Part shown: positions 27,872 to 36,461 of the stretch, in pieces
Layout: every line of letters begins with the position of its first letter
Numbering within the stretch: the stretch's first letter is position 1
NCBI RefSeq assembly: GCF_000308535.1
Contig: NZ_BAFW01000202.1
Span: forward strand, 1 to 45,320
Length of the DNA stretch: 45,320 nucleotides
Direction of reading: 5' to 3'
Source of the DNA: Nocardia cerradoensis NBRC 101014
GTDB lineage: Bacteria; Actinomycetota; Actinomycetes; Mycobacteriales; Mycobacteriaceae
Position numbers and translations under genes: made by a program
Notes under the pieces: model-generated
What the model was told of the DNA's origin: nothing
What the model saw: the letters and a program-made list of their open reading frames with translations, nothing else
The model's database searches: none

Positions 27872-28411
27872 TCACTCGCTCTCCGAGTCGATCTCGCGCA
27901 CCCCTTTCCGATGCCGCTGCGCGAGGTCGGCGTAGTAGCCGGGATTGATCTTGACCCAGCCTTCGGCCTGGGTGCCGGCGATGGGACGTTTGACCTCGGC
28001 CGGGGCTCCCGCGGCCAGGACCCCCGCGGGGATCTCGGTACCGGGCTGGACCAGCGAGTGCGCGGCGATCATCGAACCGGCGCCGATCGTGGCCATATCG
28101 AGTACCGTGCTGCCGTTGCCCACGATCGCCTCCGCGCCGACACTCGCGCCGTGCAAGACCACGCTGTGCGCGATCGTGGCGCCGGGCCCCACCTCGACGG
28201 GCACGTCGGGCGGGGTGTGAATCACGGCGTTGTCCTGCACATTCGCCCGTTCGCGGACGATGATCGGCGCGAGGTCGGCGCGCAGCACGGCCCCGTACCA
28301 GACCGACGCGTTCGCCTCCACGCGCACATCGCCGATCAGGGTGGCGGTCGGCGCGATGAACGCGGTCGGATCCACCTGGGGCCGTTTACCTTCGAATTCG
28401 TAGCAGGGCAT
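27872..28411 (-). CDS. Gamma-class carbonic anhydrase family protein
   Basis: A 179-aa left-handed beta-helix protein built from hexapeptide repeats (for example IGDVRVEANASVWYGAVLRAD). The three zinc-binding histidines expected for gamma carbonic anhydrases are present: His65, His82 and His87 (NAVIHTPP, IAHSVVLHGAS). Family members hydrate CO2 or act as structural or acyl-binding proteins; activity is often not shown. It is the last gene of the minus-strand operon, 6 bp after the EspG-like gene. That context is unusual for a carbonic anhydrase. Confidence 0.92.
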   Translation of the reverse strand: MPCYEFEGKRPQVDPTAFIAPTATLIGDVRVEANASVWYGAVLRADLAPIIVRERANVQDNAVIHTPPDVPVEVGPGATIAHSVVLHGASVGAEAIVGNGSTVLDMATIGAGSMIAAHSLVQPGTEIPAGVLAAGAPAEVKRPIAGTQAEGWVKINPGYYADLAQRHRKGVREIDSESE

Positions 28412-28417
28412 GCGTTC

Positions 28418-29173
28418 TCACCATTCGTTGTCGTCGGCGACCACTCGTTCCGCGGCCGCGACCATCGGGCGCAGTTGCGCGGCAAAGGTTTCCGCGGTGA
28501 CACCGACGATATCCACGTCCGCACGGGTGCGGACCGCGTAGCGGCCGTCGCCCGCGACGTCGATCCAGCACAGCACGCCCAGCGGGCGCACGCTGTCGTC
28601 GGCGCGGCGCGCGGAGACCACGATCTGACCGATGCCGTCGCGGGGCTGTTTGAGCAACCGCCGCATCCGGGCGGTCGTGGAGGGACCGGCGACCGGCACC
28701 GTCACCAGATCGCGACTGTCCTCACGCACCCGGTCCAGTGGCGCCGTGCGGCGCGGTTCGCTTCCGGCCGGATACTCCGGCAGCAGCGAGACCACCCGCG
28801 CCGCGAGGGAGGCGGAATTTCCGACGAACAGCCGCACGTCGCCACCGCGATCGGCCGCGTCGCCGTGACGCTGGGCCGCGACCACCGTGATGTGGCCGGC
28901 GGCCGCGCCGAGCACCCGTACGGGGCGGGCCTCCTCCGCGCCGCATTCGCCGAAGACCTCGACGCATACGGTGGGCCGGGCGAGCAGCCGCAGCGCCGCC
29001 TCCAGATCGGGATCCACGGTGCGGTCGCACCACTCGGTCAGCTCCGGCAACTGCGCGGCCCGTTCGGCGCTGTCGCGGGCGGACGATCGCACCGCGAGCG
29101 GATACGGGATCCGGTCACCGTCGATCCGTTGCCAGGCCATCGCGAATTGATCGGGTGTCAGCGTCCATTTCAC
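28418..29173 (-). CDS. EspG-family type VII secretion chaperone
   Basis: A 251-aa protein matching the ESX-associated EspG family: MKWTLTPDQFAMAWQRIDGD at the start, then RLLARPTVCVEVFGECG, then a C-terminal block with RADVDIVGVTAETFAAQLRP. EspG proteins bind PPE partners in the cytosol, keep PE/PPE pairs soluble and deliver them to one ESX secretion system. It lies directly downstream of PPE-like and PE-like genes, consistent with a cognate chaperone. No EccB/C/D/E or mycosin genes are in the window, so the pair must use a secretion apparatus encoded elsewhere. Confidence 0.88.
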   Translation of the reverse strand: MKWTLTPDQFAMAWQRIDGDRIPYPLAVRSSARDSAERAAQLPELTEWCDRTVDPDLEAALRLLARPTVCVEVFGECGAEEARPVRVLGAAAGHITVVAAQRHGDAADRGGDVRLFVGNSASLAARVVSLLPEYPAGSEPRRTAPLDRVREDSRDLVTVPVAGPSTTARMRRLLKQPRDGIGQIVVSARRADDSVRPLGVLCWIDVAGDGRYAVRTRADVDIVGVTAETFAAQLRPMVAAAERVVADDNEW

Positions 29174-29212
29174 CGCCGCCGGCCCGCCTCGTCCCCCGCC
29201 GTCACCGCGCGG

Positions 29213-30607
29213 TCAGTCATCCTCGGACCATTCGCCCAGCACGGGCGGGGTGGTCGGGTCGAGGATTCCGACCAGTTCGCCACCCGGCTCGGCCGGTTCG
29301 AGGAAGGTCGGCTCGTCGTCGAATTCGGAGTAGTAGTCCTCGTCCTCGTCCTCGTCGTCGCGGCGGATCGGCTTCGCCGCCACCGGAGTCGCCGGGCCCG
29401 GCCGCACCGCATCGCCCGCGGCGAACGCGCCTCCGGCCAGGCCGCCCACGATGCCCGCACCCATTCCGGACATCGAGTCGGCGCCGGGGTTGCGGTCCTG
29501 GTCGTCGTCGCGCTTGGTCGAATCGGAGTTCTGCGCGGCCGTCGCCGGGGTGGTGGCCGACCCGGCGGGACCGACGGCGGCGGCCGCGGGGACCACGCCG
29601 CCGGCGGGTGCCGATGCCGCAGGGGCGGGTTGCGCGGTGCTCGGTGGTCTCGGCTGTGTCACAACTGAATTCGAGACCAGCGGCGCCTCGGGAACCGCGG
29701 CGGCCGCGAGCGTGCCGTGCACGGGAGTGGGAACCGGGGTGGACGGCTCCGCGAGCGTCGGTACGGCCGCGGCGGGTGCGACGGCCGCGGGACGATCGGT
29801 TGCCTGCTGATCACCGCCGGGCCGATCACCACCAGGCCGATCACCGCCGGAACGATCACCACCGGCCGGGTCGTCGGCGGGTGCGGCGGGCCGATCCGCC
29901 GCCGCTTCCGGGGCCTGCGGTCCGTCCACCGTCGGCGCCACCCGGGCGCCCGTCGCCCGCCCGATCAGATCCGCACTGCCCCCGCCCGGCGCGGTCGCCT
30001 CGTCACCCGGTTGTACGACAGCGGGATTCGGATACATACCGCCGTCGGGAAACGCCGGCACACTGTCGCCGGTGCGCAGGAAGACACCGGCGTAGACCGA
30101 ATCCATCACCCGCACGGCGTCCTGACGCACGTTCTCGGCGCTCTTCTGCACGGCGACGTTGGCGGTGGCCTGTTTCGGATCCAGCAGCGCCGCTTCCAGA
30201 TCCGGATGGGCGGTCACCTGCTGCGAGACCGAGGCGCGCAATGTCTCGGCTGCGTCGTTGGCCTGCGCGAGTCGTTGTCCGACAACCGCCATCACGTCGG
30301 AGAGCTGCTGGCCCAGTCGTTCGAAGGCGGTCACCGCGTCGGCGGCCAGCTGCGCGGCGCCACCGCGCCAGCCGTCGGCGATGGCGCCACGAATTTCGGT
30401 GTGCGCGGACTGGACCGCGTCGGCCATGGCGGCCGCCGAACTCTGCCAGGCCTGGCGGCCCGCGGTGATGATCTCGGGATTCAATTCCTGCACCCCACGC
30501 TGGATATCGCGATGGGTGAGGTGGTCGAACATCTCGACCGTCGGGGCGTAATCCGGATCGGTATGTCCCTGCGCCGGCGGTGTCCCGTTGCCGCTGACCC
30601 TATGCAT
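29213..30607 (-). CDS. PPE/WXG-like type VII secretion substrate
   Basis: A 464-aa protein. Residues about 30-180 form a long helical hairpin with Trp-x-Gly at the turn (ADGWRGGAAQ), as in PPE/WXG100 proteins. The following 230 residues are Pro/Ala/Thr/Gly-rich, including GGDRP pentapeptides encoded by four 15-nt repeats. The end is strongly acidic (DEDEDYYSEFDDE) with a closing PPVLGEWSEDD. Its ATG (30607) lies inside the end of the PE-like gene, overlapping it by 8 bp, so the two are translated together. It should pair with the PE-like protein and be bound by EspG. I inferred the family from fold and neighbours, not from a canonical PPE motif. Confidence 0.8.
   Translation of the reverse strand: MHRVSGNGTPPAQGHTDPDYAPTVEMFDHLTHRDIQRGVQELNPEIITAGRQAWQSSAAAMADAVQSAHTEIRGAIADGWRGGAAQLAADAVTAFERLGQQLSDVMAVVGQRLAQANDAAETLRASVSQQVTAHPDLEAALLDPKQATANVAVQKSAENVRQDAVRVMDSVYAGVFLRTGDSVPAFPDGGMYPNPAVVQPGDEATAPGGGSADLIGRATGARVAPTVDGPQAPEAAADRPAAPADDPAGGDRSGGDRPGGDRPGGDQQATDRPAAVAPAAAVPTLAEPSTPVPTPVHGTLAAAAVPEAPLVSNSVVTQPRPPSTAQPAPAASAPAGGVVPAAAAVGPAGSATTPATAAQNSDSTKRDDDQDRNPGADSMSGMGAGIVGGLAGGAFAAGDAVRPGPATPVAAKPIRRDDEDEDEDYYSEFDDEPTFLEPAEPGGELVGILDPTTPPVLGEWSEDD
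29809..29868. repeat. Four 15-bp tandem repeats in the PPE-like gene
   Basis: Units begin with GATCACC at 29809, 29824, 29839 and 29854, exactly 15 bp apart. They encode GGDRP-type pentapeptides in the disordered part of the PPE-like protein. Unit differences are mostly silent or conservative. In-frame repeats of this kind can change copy number. Confidence 0.85.
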
Positions 30608-31034
30608 GTCCCACCCCCACCGGCTGCGACGGCGCGACGACCACCGGCGGTGGTGCGGCCTTGCCGATCGCCGCGGCGGCATCGGCATCGTGCTGGGCGT
30701 AGGCGGCCGCGGCCGCGCGCAGGGTCTGTGCCAATTGCCGTGCGGCATCGGCGTATTCGCGTAACCGATCGACCGCGTCGGCGGCTTTGCCCTCGAAGCC
30801 GCGGCGCAGCGAGTGTCCCGACTCGAAACCGCCGAAGCCCGGCAGGGACGTGGCCGCGGCGAGCGTCCGGATCTGCTGCTCGACCTGATCTGCCAGCGAC
30901 TCGTAGCGGCGCGCGCAGCGCTCGTGGGTGCCGTCGCCGACGAGTACGCCGTCGATCCACAGCTCTCCGTCGTCGACCGCCTGGACCAGCGCACCGACAT
31001 CGTTGCGCAGATCCCCGGCCTCTTGTGACTGCAT
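30600..31034 (-). CDS. PE/WXG-like type VII secretion partner
   Basis: A 144-aa helical protein. A pair of helices (about 35-62 and 78-118) with a Gly-rich turn (LPGFGGFESG) matches the helical-hairpin design of ESX substrates. YAQHD (Tyr112-x3-Asp116) fits the YxxxD/E secretion signal. The tail is Pro/Val-rich. AAGGGGG lies before ATG 31034. It overlaps the PPE-like gene by 8 bp and starts 15 bp after the hydrolase gene, so it is second in the operon. It carries no canonical PE motif; the call rests on fold, signal, and neighbours. Confidence 0.72.
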   Translation of the reverse strand: MQSQEAGDLRNDVGALVQAVDDGELWIDGVLVGDGTHERCARRYESLADQVEQQIRTLAAATSLPGFGGFESGHSLRRGFEGKAADAVDRLREYADAARQLAQTLRAAAAAYAQHDADAAAAIGKAAPPPVVVAPSQPVGVGHA

Positions 31035-31049
31035 CGCGGTCCCCCTTTC

Positions 31050-31694
31050 TCAACCCACTTCCGCGGCGCCGTGACGACGGTCCGCGACCTCGCGGATCCA
31101 CTCCGCGATATCGGCGGTGACTGCCGCATGCACCGGCTCGTGCAGCAAATCGTGCCCGGCATCGGTGTACTCGTGCAACCCGACCGACGGGTGCCGGGCC
31201 GACCACGCCCGCGCGGCGTCGATCGGTGCGCGACGGTCGTCGACGCCGTGCAGCGCCAGAATCGGCAGTCCGGGCGGGAGGGCGGCGGGCGATTCGACGG
31301 CCCGCTTCGGGGTCCCGGTCAGCACCATGCCCGCGCACCCGGACATCTCCGGCAGCGACATCGATGCGAGACAGGTCGCCGCACCGAGCGAGTGGCCCGC
31401 CAGGAACAGCGGCGGATCGGGCCGCTCGGCGCGCAACACCCGGACCAGCGCGGCGGCGTCACCCGCGAGTTCGGGCAGCGTTCCCGGCGCCTCCGGATCG
31501 CCTTCGCTGAGCCCCTGACCAGCGGTGTCCAGGCACCAGACCTCGACACCGCGTGCGCCCAGGCCGCGCCCGAGCCGATGGTAATGCCCGCTGTGCTGGC
31601 CGGTTCCGGGCAGGAACGCCACCAGCGCCACCGGCCGCTGCACCGGCCACCGCCGATAGTGCAGTCGACCGCGGGCACCCTGGAAGTACGGCAT
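31050..31694 (-). CDS. Alpha/beta hydrolase, lysophospholipase/monoacylglycerol-lipase type
   Basis: A 214-aa hydrolase. The nucleophile elbow is GHSLGAA, the acid lies in HGVDDRRAPID, and the His in DAGHDLLHEP. The oxyanion region reads VAFLPGTGQHSGHYHRLG. This is the Hydrolase_4 group that cleaves monoacylglycerols or lysophospholipids. No signal peptide is visible, so it is probably cytoplasmic. I chose ATG 31694; GACAAT ends 6 nt upstream, suggesting a leaderless message for the whole five-gene minus-strand operon. Its link to the type VII secretion genes behind it is unknown. Confidence 0.9.
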   Translation of the reverse strand: MPYFQGARGRLHYRRWPVQRPVALVAFLPGTGQHSGHYHRLGRGLGARGVEVWCLDTAGQGLSEGDPEAPGTLPELAGDAAALVRVLRAERPDPPLFLAGHSLGAATCLASMSLPEMSGCAGMVLTGTPKRAVESPAALPPGLPILALHGVDDRRAPIDAARAWSARHPSVGLHEYTDAGHDLLHEPVHAAVTADIAEWIREVADRRHGAAEVG

Positions 31695-31753
31695 CGGCCC
31701 ATTGTCACGGGCGGGCCGGCCGAGAGCCGTCCCGGCCCGGCGAAGTGAGACCG

Positions 31754-34700
31754 ATGTCCGACACGCCCCCCTCACGCCACGCCGTACGACCTCGAATGAT
31801 TACGCTGTTGCGCGACTCGGCACGCGAGCGGGCGTCGGCCGCGTGCGGGTGTCCGGACTCAGGAGGGCCGCGATTGATTCTGTTCGGTGATCGTGTCGTG
31901 TGCAGCACCCATGACCTGGTGAGGGCAGCGCGCTGCGAATTCGCGCTGCTGCGCGCGCTCGATACCGAACTGGGCCTTGTCCTTTCGCCCGATGCCACTG
32001 ATTCGGCGCACTTCCCGCTCGGCTCGGACGCACTGCCGGACGAGGTGTTCGACGATGTGTACGCGGCCCTCGGTGCCGGCGTGATCACCATCGATCCGCC
32101 GGCCGCCGCCACCGCCTCGGAGTTGCGCGGTGCGCACGACCGCACCGTCGCCGCCCTCGGCACCGACGCGCCGGCGATATTCGGGGCGACGTTCTTCGAC
32201 GGAACCTTCGCCGCCGGATGCGCCGTTCTCGTCCGCCGCGACGACCCCGCACCGGTGCGCGCGCCGCGGCCCGTGACGCTGCCCGAGATCGGCGCGTCCG
32301 GCGAGGCTGGGGCGATGGCCGGCGTCATCGAGGTCGGCGAAGCACCACCGATCCCGAGTACCACCTTCGTACTGTACGTCCGCTCGTCGTCGTCCGATGT
32401 GGCGGCGCTCATGGAGGCTGCCGCGTGTGCGCGCCTGGTGCGGGACAACGGGTTCGACGTCGATCCGTGGGTCCGGATCCGGGACGCCGCGGGCGCGGAG
32501 CGGATCCACGAACTCGGACCGGCCGAGACCGTCTACGCGGCGCGGCGGATTCGGCTCGCCGCGATCCTCACCGCCAAACAGGACGAACTGCTGCCCGTGC
32601 AGTGGGGAGACCGCCGCTACCTCGCCTGCGGGCGATGCGCGAGCTGCACCGCCGAACTGGTGGCCGGGCGCGATCTGCTGCTGGTGGCCGGCATGCGGCC
32701 GTCGGTGCGGGCACAGCTGCGTGATGCCGGCATCACCACGGTCGATCGCCTCGCCGCGGCGGATTCGTCGGTGACCGGCGTTGCGGTGCAGACGTTTTCG
32801 ACGCTGCGCCGGCAGGCCGAACTGCAGTTGCGCCGCGAGCGCACCGGACGCCCGGCCTACGCGGTCACGGATGCGGCCGCCTTCGGTGAGCTGGCCCCGC
32901 CCGATGCCGGCGACGTCTTCGTCGCGGTCGCCGGGTCGGCCGTCGGCGTCGGCGTCGCGGCCCGCAGTGCGGACGGCGGCGATGGGGTGTTCCTGTTCCA
33001 CGCCTTCACCACGCACGATCCGGTGGCGCTGCTCGAATTTCTCGCCGATCGCCAGCAGCACCACCCCGACCTGCGGATCTACCACTTCTGCTCGCCGATC
33101 CGGACGCTGCTGGCCGACCTGTGCGCGCGCTGCGGCGCCGACGAGGAGACCGCCGACGATCTACTCGGCGCCCTGCTGGACCTGTATCCGATCGTGCGTT
33201 CCGCGCTGCTGATCGGCGCCCGGACCTACGATCTGCCGGAAGTGCTCGGCCTGCTCGACCCCGGCGCGGAACCGATCCGCGCCGACCTCGAATCGTCCTG
33301 TGCGGCAATACTGCGCCTGCGCGAGCGACTCTGCGAACTGGCCGCCGAGCACGACATCCAGCCCTGCCCGGTGCCGCGTCGCACCCTCGCCGAACAACCG
33401 GCCGCGGTGGAGGCGGCGCTGCGCGAATTCGCCTTCGACTACGACGAAACCCGCAGCGCCGGACAGCAAGCCGCTGCCATGATGGCCGCGGTACTGGGGT
33501 ACCACCGGCGCGAGCGGCAGCCGCTGCACTGGGCGCACGAGGACCGCCTGCACCGGCCGATCGGCGAATGGGCCGATACGCCAGGCGTTCTCGTCGCGGA
33601 CTGGGCCAGCGTCGACACCAAATGGCAGCACACCGACGACCGGCCGATGCGGCGCTATCTGAAGCTGACCGGCCGGCTGGGCACCGGTCGCCCGCCGCCG
33701 CCGGGCACCGCGGTTCGCACGCTCTACGATTCGCCGGTGCCCGACCTACCGGCCACCCCCGGCCGGCGCGCCACCGCCGCGGCGACGGTGCTCGGTTTCG
33801 CCCTCGACGACAACTTCGACGACGTGGTGCGGGTGGAGGAACTGCTGCCGCCGGGGTGTGCCCCCTACGACGAACTGCCCGTCGCCATCGTGCCCGATCC
33901 GCCGGGCCGCGACGACAATCTGGAACAGGCGCTGAACGCCGTGGCGCACGATCTGCTGGTCAGCCTGCCGGACGTCCCGCTGACGGCCGCCTTCGACCTG
34001 CTGTGCCGGCGACGGCCCCGGCTGCACGGATCGACCGCGCTACCACAGGTTTTCGGCGACTACGCGGCCGCGATCACCGCCGCGGTGCTCGATCTCGACT
34101 GCTCGTATCTCGCGGTGCAGGGGCCCTCCGGAACCGGAAAGCTCGACACCACCGCGCGGGTGATCGAGCGGCTGGTCACCCGCTACAAATGGCGCGTCGG
34201 TGTGGTGGCGCAGACACATTCGGCCGCCGAGGTGCTGCTCGACGCCGTGGTCCGTGTGGGCGTCCTGCCCGAACTGGTCGCCAAATCGGATGTGCACAGC
34301 GTGGCGCCGGAATGGCTGGGCATCGCCGCCGACCGTTATCCGCGCTTCCTCGACAACGCGGTCAACGGTTGCGTGATCGGCGGTCTCACAGCGGATTTCA
34401 CCGATGCCGAGCAGGTGGCGCCGCAAAGTCTGGATCTGCTGGTGATCGCCGACGCCGGGTATTTCCCGCTGGCGCAGGCGATCGCGGTGGGTGCGTCGGC
34501 ACGGAATCTGCTGCTGGTCGGCGATCCGGCGCCGTTACCGGGCACCGGCGTGCACCCGGAGCGTGTACACGAATCGGCCCTGGGCCGCATCGTCGGCGAC
34601 AACCCCACGGTGCCCACGGCTTTCGGTTATTTCCTGGAACGCACCTGGCGCATGCATCCGCAGGTGTGCGGTCCGGTGTCGTCGCTGCGCTACGGCCGCC

Positions 34701-35233
34701 GGCTGCGCTCCAACGAGACGGTGACCCTCGCCCGCGAACTCGAGGGCGTCGCGCCGGGCGTGCGCGCGGTACCGGTCGAACATCACGGCAACAGCACCGA
34801 ATCCGCCGAGGAGGCCCGCGAGATCGTCCGTCAGGTCCGGTCCCTACTGGGCCGCACGTGGCGCCAGGGCGTGCTCACCCGGCGGCTGCATCCGCACGAC
34901 ATCCTGGTGGTTACGCCCTATCACGCGCAGGTGGCGCGCATTCGAATGCTGTTGTCGCGGGCCCGGATCGAGGATGTGGTGGTCGGCACCGCCGATCGCT
35001 TCCGCGGCCGGGAGGCGGCGGTCGTCCTGATCTCGATGACGACCTCGGCCCCCGCCGACGCACCGCACGGAATGGACGAGCTGCTCTCCCGGCACTGGCT
35101 GACCACCGCCGTCTCCCGGGCGATGTGGTCGGCGATCGTCGTCGCCTCGCCGTTGCTCACGGACTATCTGCCCGAGACACCCGAGCAGCTGCCCGATCTG
35201 GCCGCCTACCTCGAACTGACCGGGCGCGGCTAG
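31754..35233 (+). CDS. Degenerate TM0106-type RecB-like nuclease/SF1 helicase
   Basis: A 1159-aa protein with the TM0106-family layout. It has an N-terminal RecB-like nuclease region (STHDLVRAARCEFALLRALD), a CGRCASC block near 290, and a C-terminal SF1 helicase (about 770-1150). The frame is intact, but key motifs are altered. Walker A is GPSGTGKL (790-797), Leu replacing Thr/Ser. Walker B is VIADAGYF (897-904), where I expect VIDEAGQF. Then GDPAPLP replaces GDPQQLP, and FRGRE replaces FQGQE. In the nuclease, FVLYVRSSSSDVAALMEAA (205-223) has no D-x-K. The fold is probably kept but ATPase and nuclease activity lost. Its stop shares CTAG (35230-35233) with the convergent gene. Confidence 0.82.
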   Translation: MSDTPPSRHAVRPRMITLLRDSARERASAACGCPDSGGPRLILFGDRVVCSTHDLVRAARCEFALLRALDTELGLVLSPDATDSAHFPLGSDALPDEVFDDVYAALGAGVITIDPPAAATASELRGAHDRTVAALGTDAPAIFGATFFDGTFAAGCAVLVRRDDPAPVRAPRPVTLPEIGASGEAGAMAGVIEVGEAPPIPSTTFVLYVRSSSSDVAALMEAAACARLVRDNGFDVDPWVRIRDAAGAERIHELGPAETVYAARRIRLAAILTAKQDELLPVQWGDRRYLACGRCASCTAELVAGRDLLLVAGMRPSVRAQLRDAGITTVDRLAAADSSVTGVAVQTFSTLRRQAELQLRRERTGRPAYAVTDAAAFGELAPPDAGDVFVAVAGSAVGVGVAARSADGGDGVFLFHAFTTHDPVALLEFLADRQQHHPDLRIYHFCSPIRTLLADLCARCGADEETADDLLGALLDLYPIVRSALLIGARTYDLPEVLGLLDPGAEPIRADLESSCAAILRLRERLCELAAEHDIQPCPVPRRTLAEQPAAVEAALREFAFDYDETRSAGQQAAAMMAAVLGYHRRERQPLHWAHEDRLHRPIGEWADTPGVLVADWASVDTKWQHTDDRPMRRYLKLTGRLGTGRPPPPGTAVRTLYDSPVPDLPATPGRRATAAATVLGFALDDNFDDVVRVEELLPPGCAPYDELPVAIVPDPPGRDDNLEQALNAVAHDLLVSLPDVPLTAAFDLLCRRRPRLHGSTALPQVFGDYAAAITAAVLDLDCSYLAVQGPSGTGKLDTTARVIERLVTRYKWRVGVVAQTHSAAEVLLDAVVRVGVLPELVAKSDVHSVAPEWLGIAADRYPRFLDNAVNGCVIGGLTADFTDAEQVAPQSLDLLVIADAGYFPLAQAIAVGASARNLLLVGDPAPLPGTGVHPERVHESALGRIVGDNPTVPTAFGYFLERTWRMHPQVCGPVSSLRYGRRLRSNETVTLARELEGVAPGVRAVPVEHHGNSTESAEEAREIVRQVRSLLGRTWRQGVLTRRLHPHDILVVTPYHAQVARIRMLLSRARIEDVVVGTADRFRGREAAVVLISMTTSAPADAPHGMDELLSRHWLTTAVSRAMWSAIVVASPLLTDYLPETPEQLPDLAAYLELTGRG

Positions 35234-36411
35234 CCGAAGTTGCGGCCCTCGCCCCGATACGTCGGCACTGTGGTGCGCCGGTCGTCGGCATCGACGACGT
35301 GGATGGCGTCGAACCGTTCGCACAGCTCACCGGCCTTGGCGTGGCGCATCCACACGCGGTCCCCGACGGCCAGGTCCGCGGCGCCCGTGAACGGCGTCTG
35401 CACCTCCCCGGCCCCCTCGGTGCCGATCAATCGTAAACCCTTGGGCCACACCGGCTTCGGTACGCGCGACGCACCGGCCGGACCCGAGGCGATATAACCG
35501 CCCGCAAACACGGTGGCGATATCGGCGGCCGGGCGGCGCAGCACGGGCAGCGCGAAATACAGCGCCGGACGGGGTGTGAACGCGCGATATCCGTCGAACA
35601 GCGTCGGCACGTAGAGTCCGGATCCGGCGGTCACCTCGGTGACCTCGGGCGCTGCCACACTGACCTCGATCGACCCGCTGCCGCCGCTGTTGACGATCTC
35701 GAGTTCACCGGCCACCGCACGCACGGCCTCCAGCACCTGCGTACGGCGCGTGCCGATTTCGGCCGCGGAGAGCCGCTTGACCAGCCGCACCGCGGGATTG
35801 GTGTCGGGCAGCCCGGCGATCTGGGCCTCGTAGGTCATCACACCCACGACCCGGAACCCCCGCTCGCGCGCGACCCGGGCCAGCCGCTCGGCCTGTTCGG
35901 GCGTCCGGATCGGCGATCGGCGCACGCCCAGGTGCAGCGGGCCGACTCGCAACGAGGCATCGACGTCCAGGCACACGCGCGGGCTGATTCCGGCGCCGCC
36001 GACCGCGGCGCGAATCAGATCCAGCTGCGCGACGTCGTCGACCATCAGCGTGATCGAGTCGAGCAGGGTGGCGTCGGCGCCCAAGTCGGCCAGTGCGGCG
36101 CGATCGACGCTCGGATAGCCGAGCAGAATGTCGCGCGCCCCGTGGCCGGCCAGCCACAGCGCCTCGCGCAACGAATAGGACATGATGCCGGCGAATCCGC
36201 CGCGGCCGGTGAGCTGGGGTCCGAGTACTTCCTCGAGGACCGCACGGCAGCGCACCGATTTACTGGCCACCCGGATCGGCACGCCGCGGGCCCGGCGCAC
36301 CAGGTCCGCCGCGTTGGCGCGCAGCGCGCTCAGGTCCAGTGCGGCCAGGGGCGGGTCGAGGTCCGCGGTGGCGGCGTGCAGGTCGGCGATGGGCGACGCG
36401 TGTGTCACCAC
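35230..36411 (-). CDS. PLP-dependent alanine-racemase-fold protein (amino acid racemase/D-threonine-aldolase-like)
   Basis: A 393-aa fold-type III PLP enzyme. Lys in RVASKSVRCRAVLEEV is the expected Schiff-base residue, followed by barrel strands such as DILLGYPSVD, CLDVDASLRVG and EIVNSGGSGS, and a C-terminal beta domain (VGDRVWMRHAKAGEL). It resembles the amino acid deaminase/aldolase group more than biosynthetic Alr. I give GTG 36411 as start; a TTG at 36420 in frame is also possible, with CAGTTT 5 nt before it. Neither has a good Shine-Dalgarno. It converges on the degenerate helicase gene. Substrate unknown. Confidence 0.82.
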   Translation of the reverse strand: MVTHASPIADLHAATADLDPPLAALDLSALRANAADLVRRARGVPIRVASKSVRCRAVLEEVLGPQLTGRGGFAGIMSYSLREALWLAGHGARDILLGYPSVDRAALADLGADATLLDSITLMVDDVAQLDLIRAAVGGAGISPRVCLDVDASLRVGPLHLGVRRSPIRTPEQAERLARVARERGFRVVGVMTYEAQIAGLPDTNPAVRLVKRLSAAEIGTRRTQVLEAVRAVAGELEIVNSGGSGSIEVSVAAPEVTEVTAGSGLYVPTLFDGYRAFTPRPALYFALPVLRRPAADIATVFAGGYIASGPAGASRVPKPVWPKGLRLIGTEGAGEVQTPFTGAADLAVGDRVWMRHAKAGELCERFDAIHVVDADDRRTTVPTYRGEGRNFG

Positions 36412-36461
36412 ATCAGCCAATCACGAAACTGGTCACACGTCCAGGAAGAGTGGGCGCGTCG

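Noticed and set aside
27911..29668. 585-codon plus-strand frame across the gamma-carbonic anhydrase and EspG genes
   Set aside because: Composition is shadow-like; the opposite strand carries clear family matches.
29809..29868. CRISPR-like repeats
   Set aside because: Contiguous 15-bp units in coding phase with no spacers; a coding tandem repeat.
33121..35436. 771-codon frame overlapping the large helicase
   Set aside because: Out-of-frame shadow, Arg/Ala-rich with no motifs.
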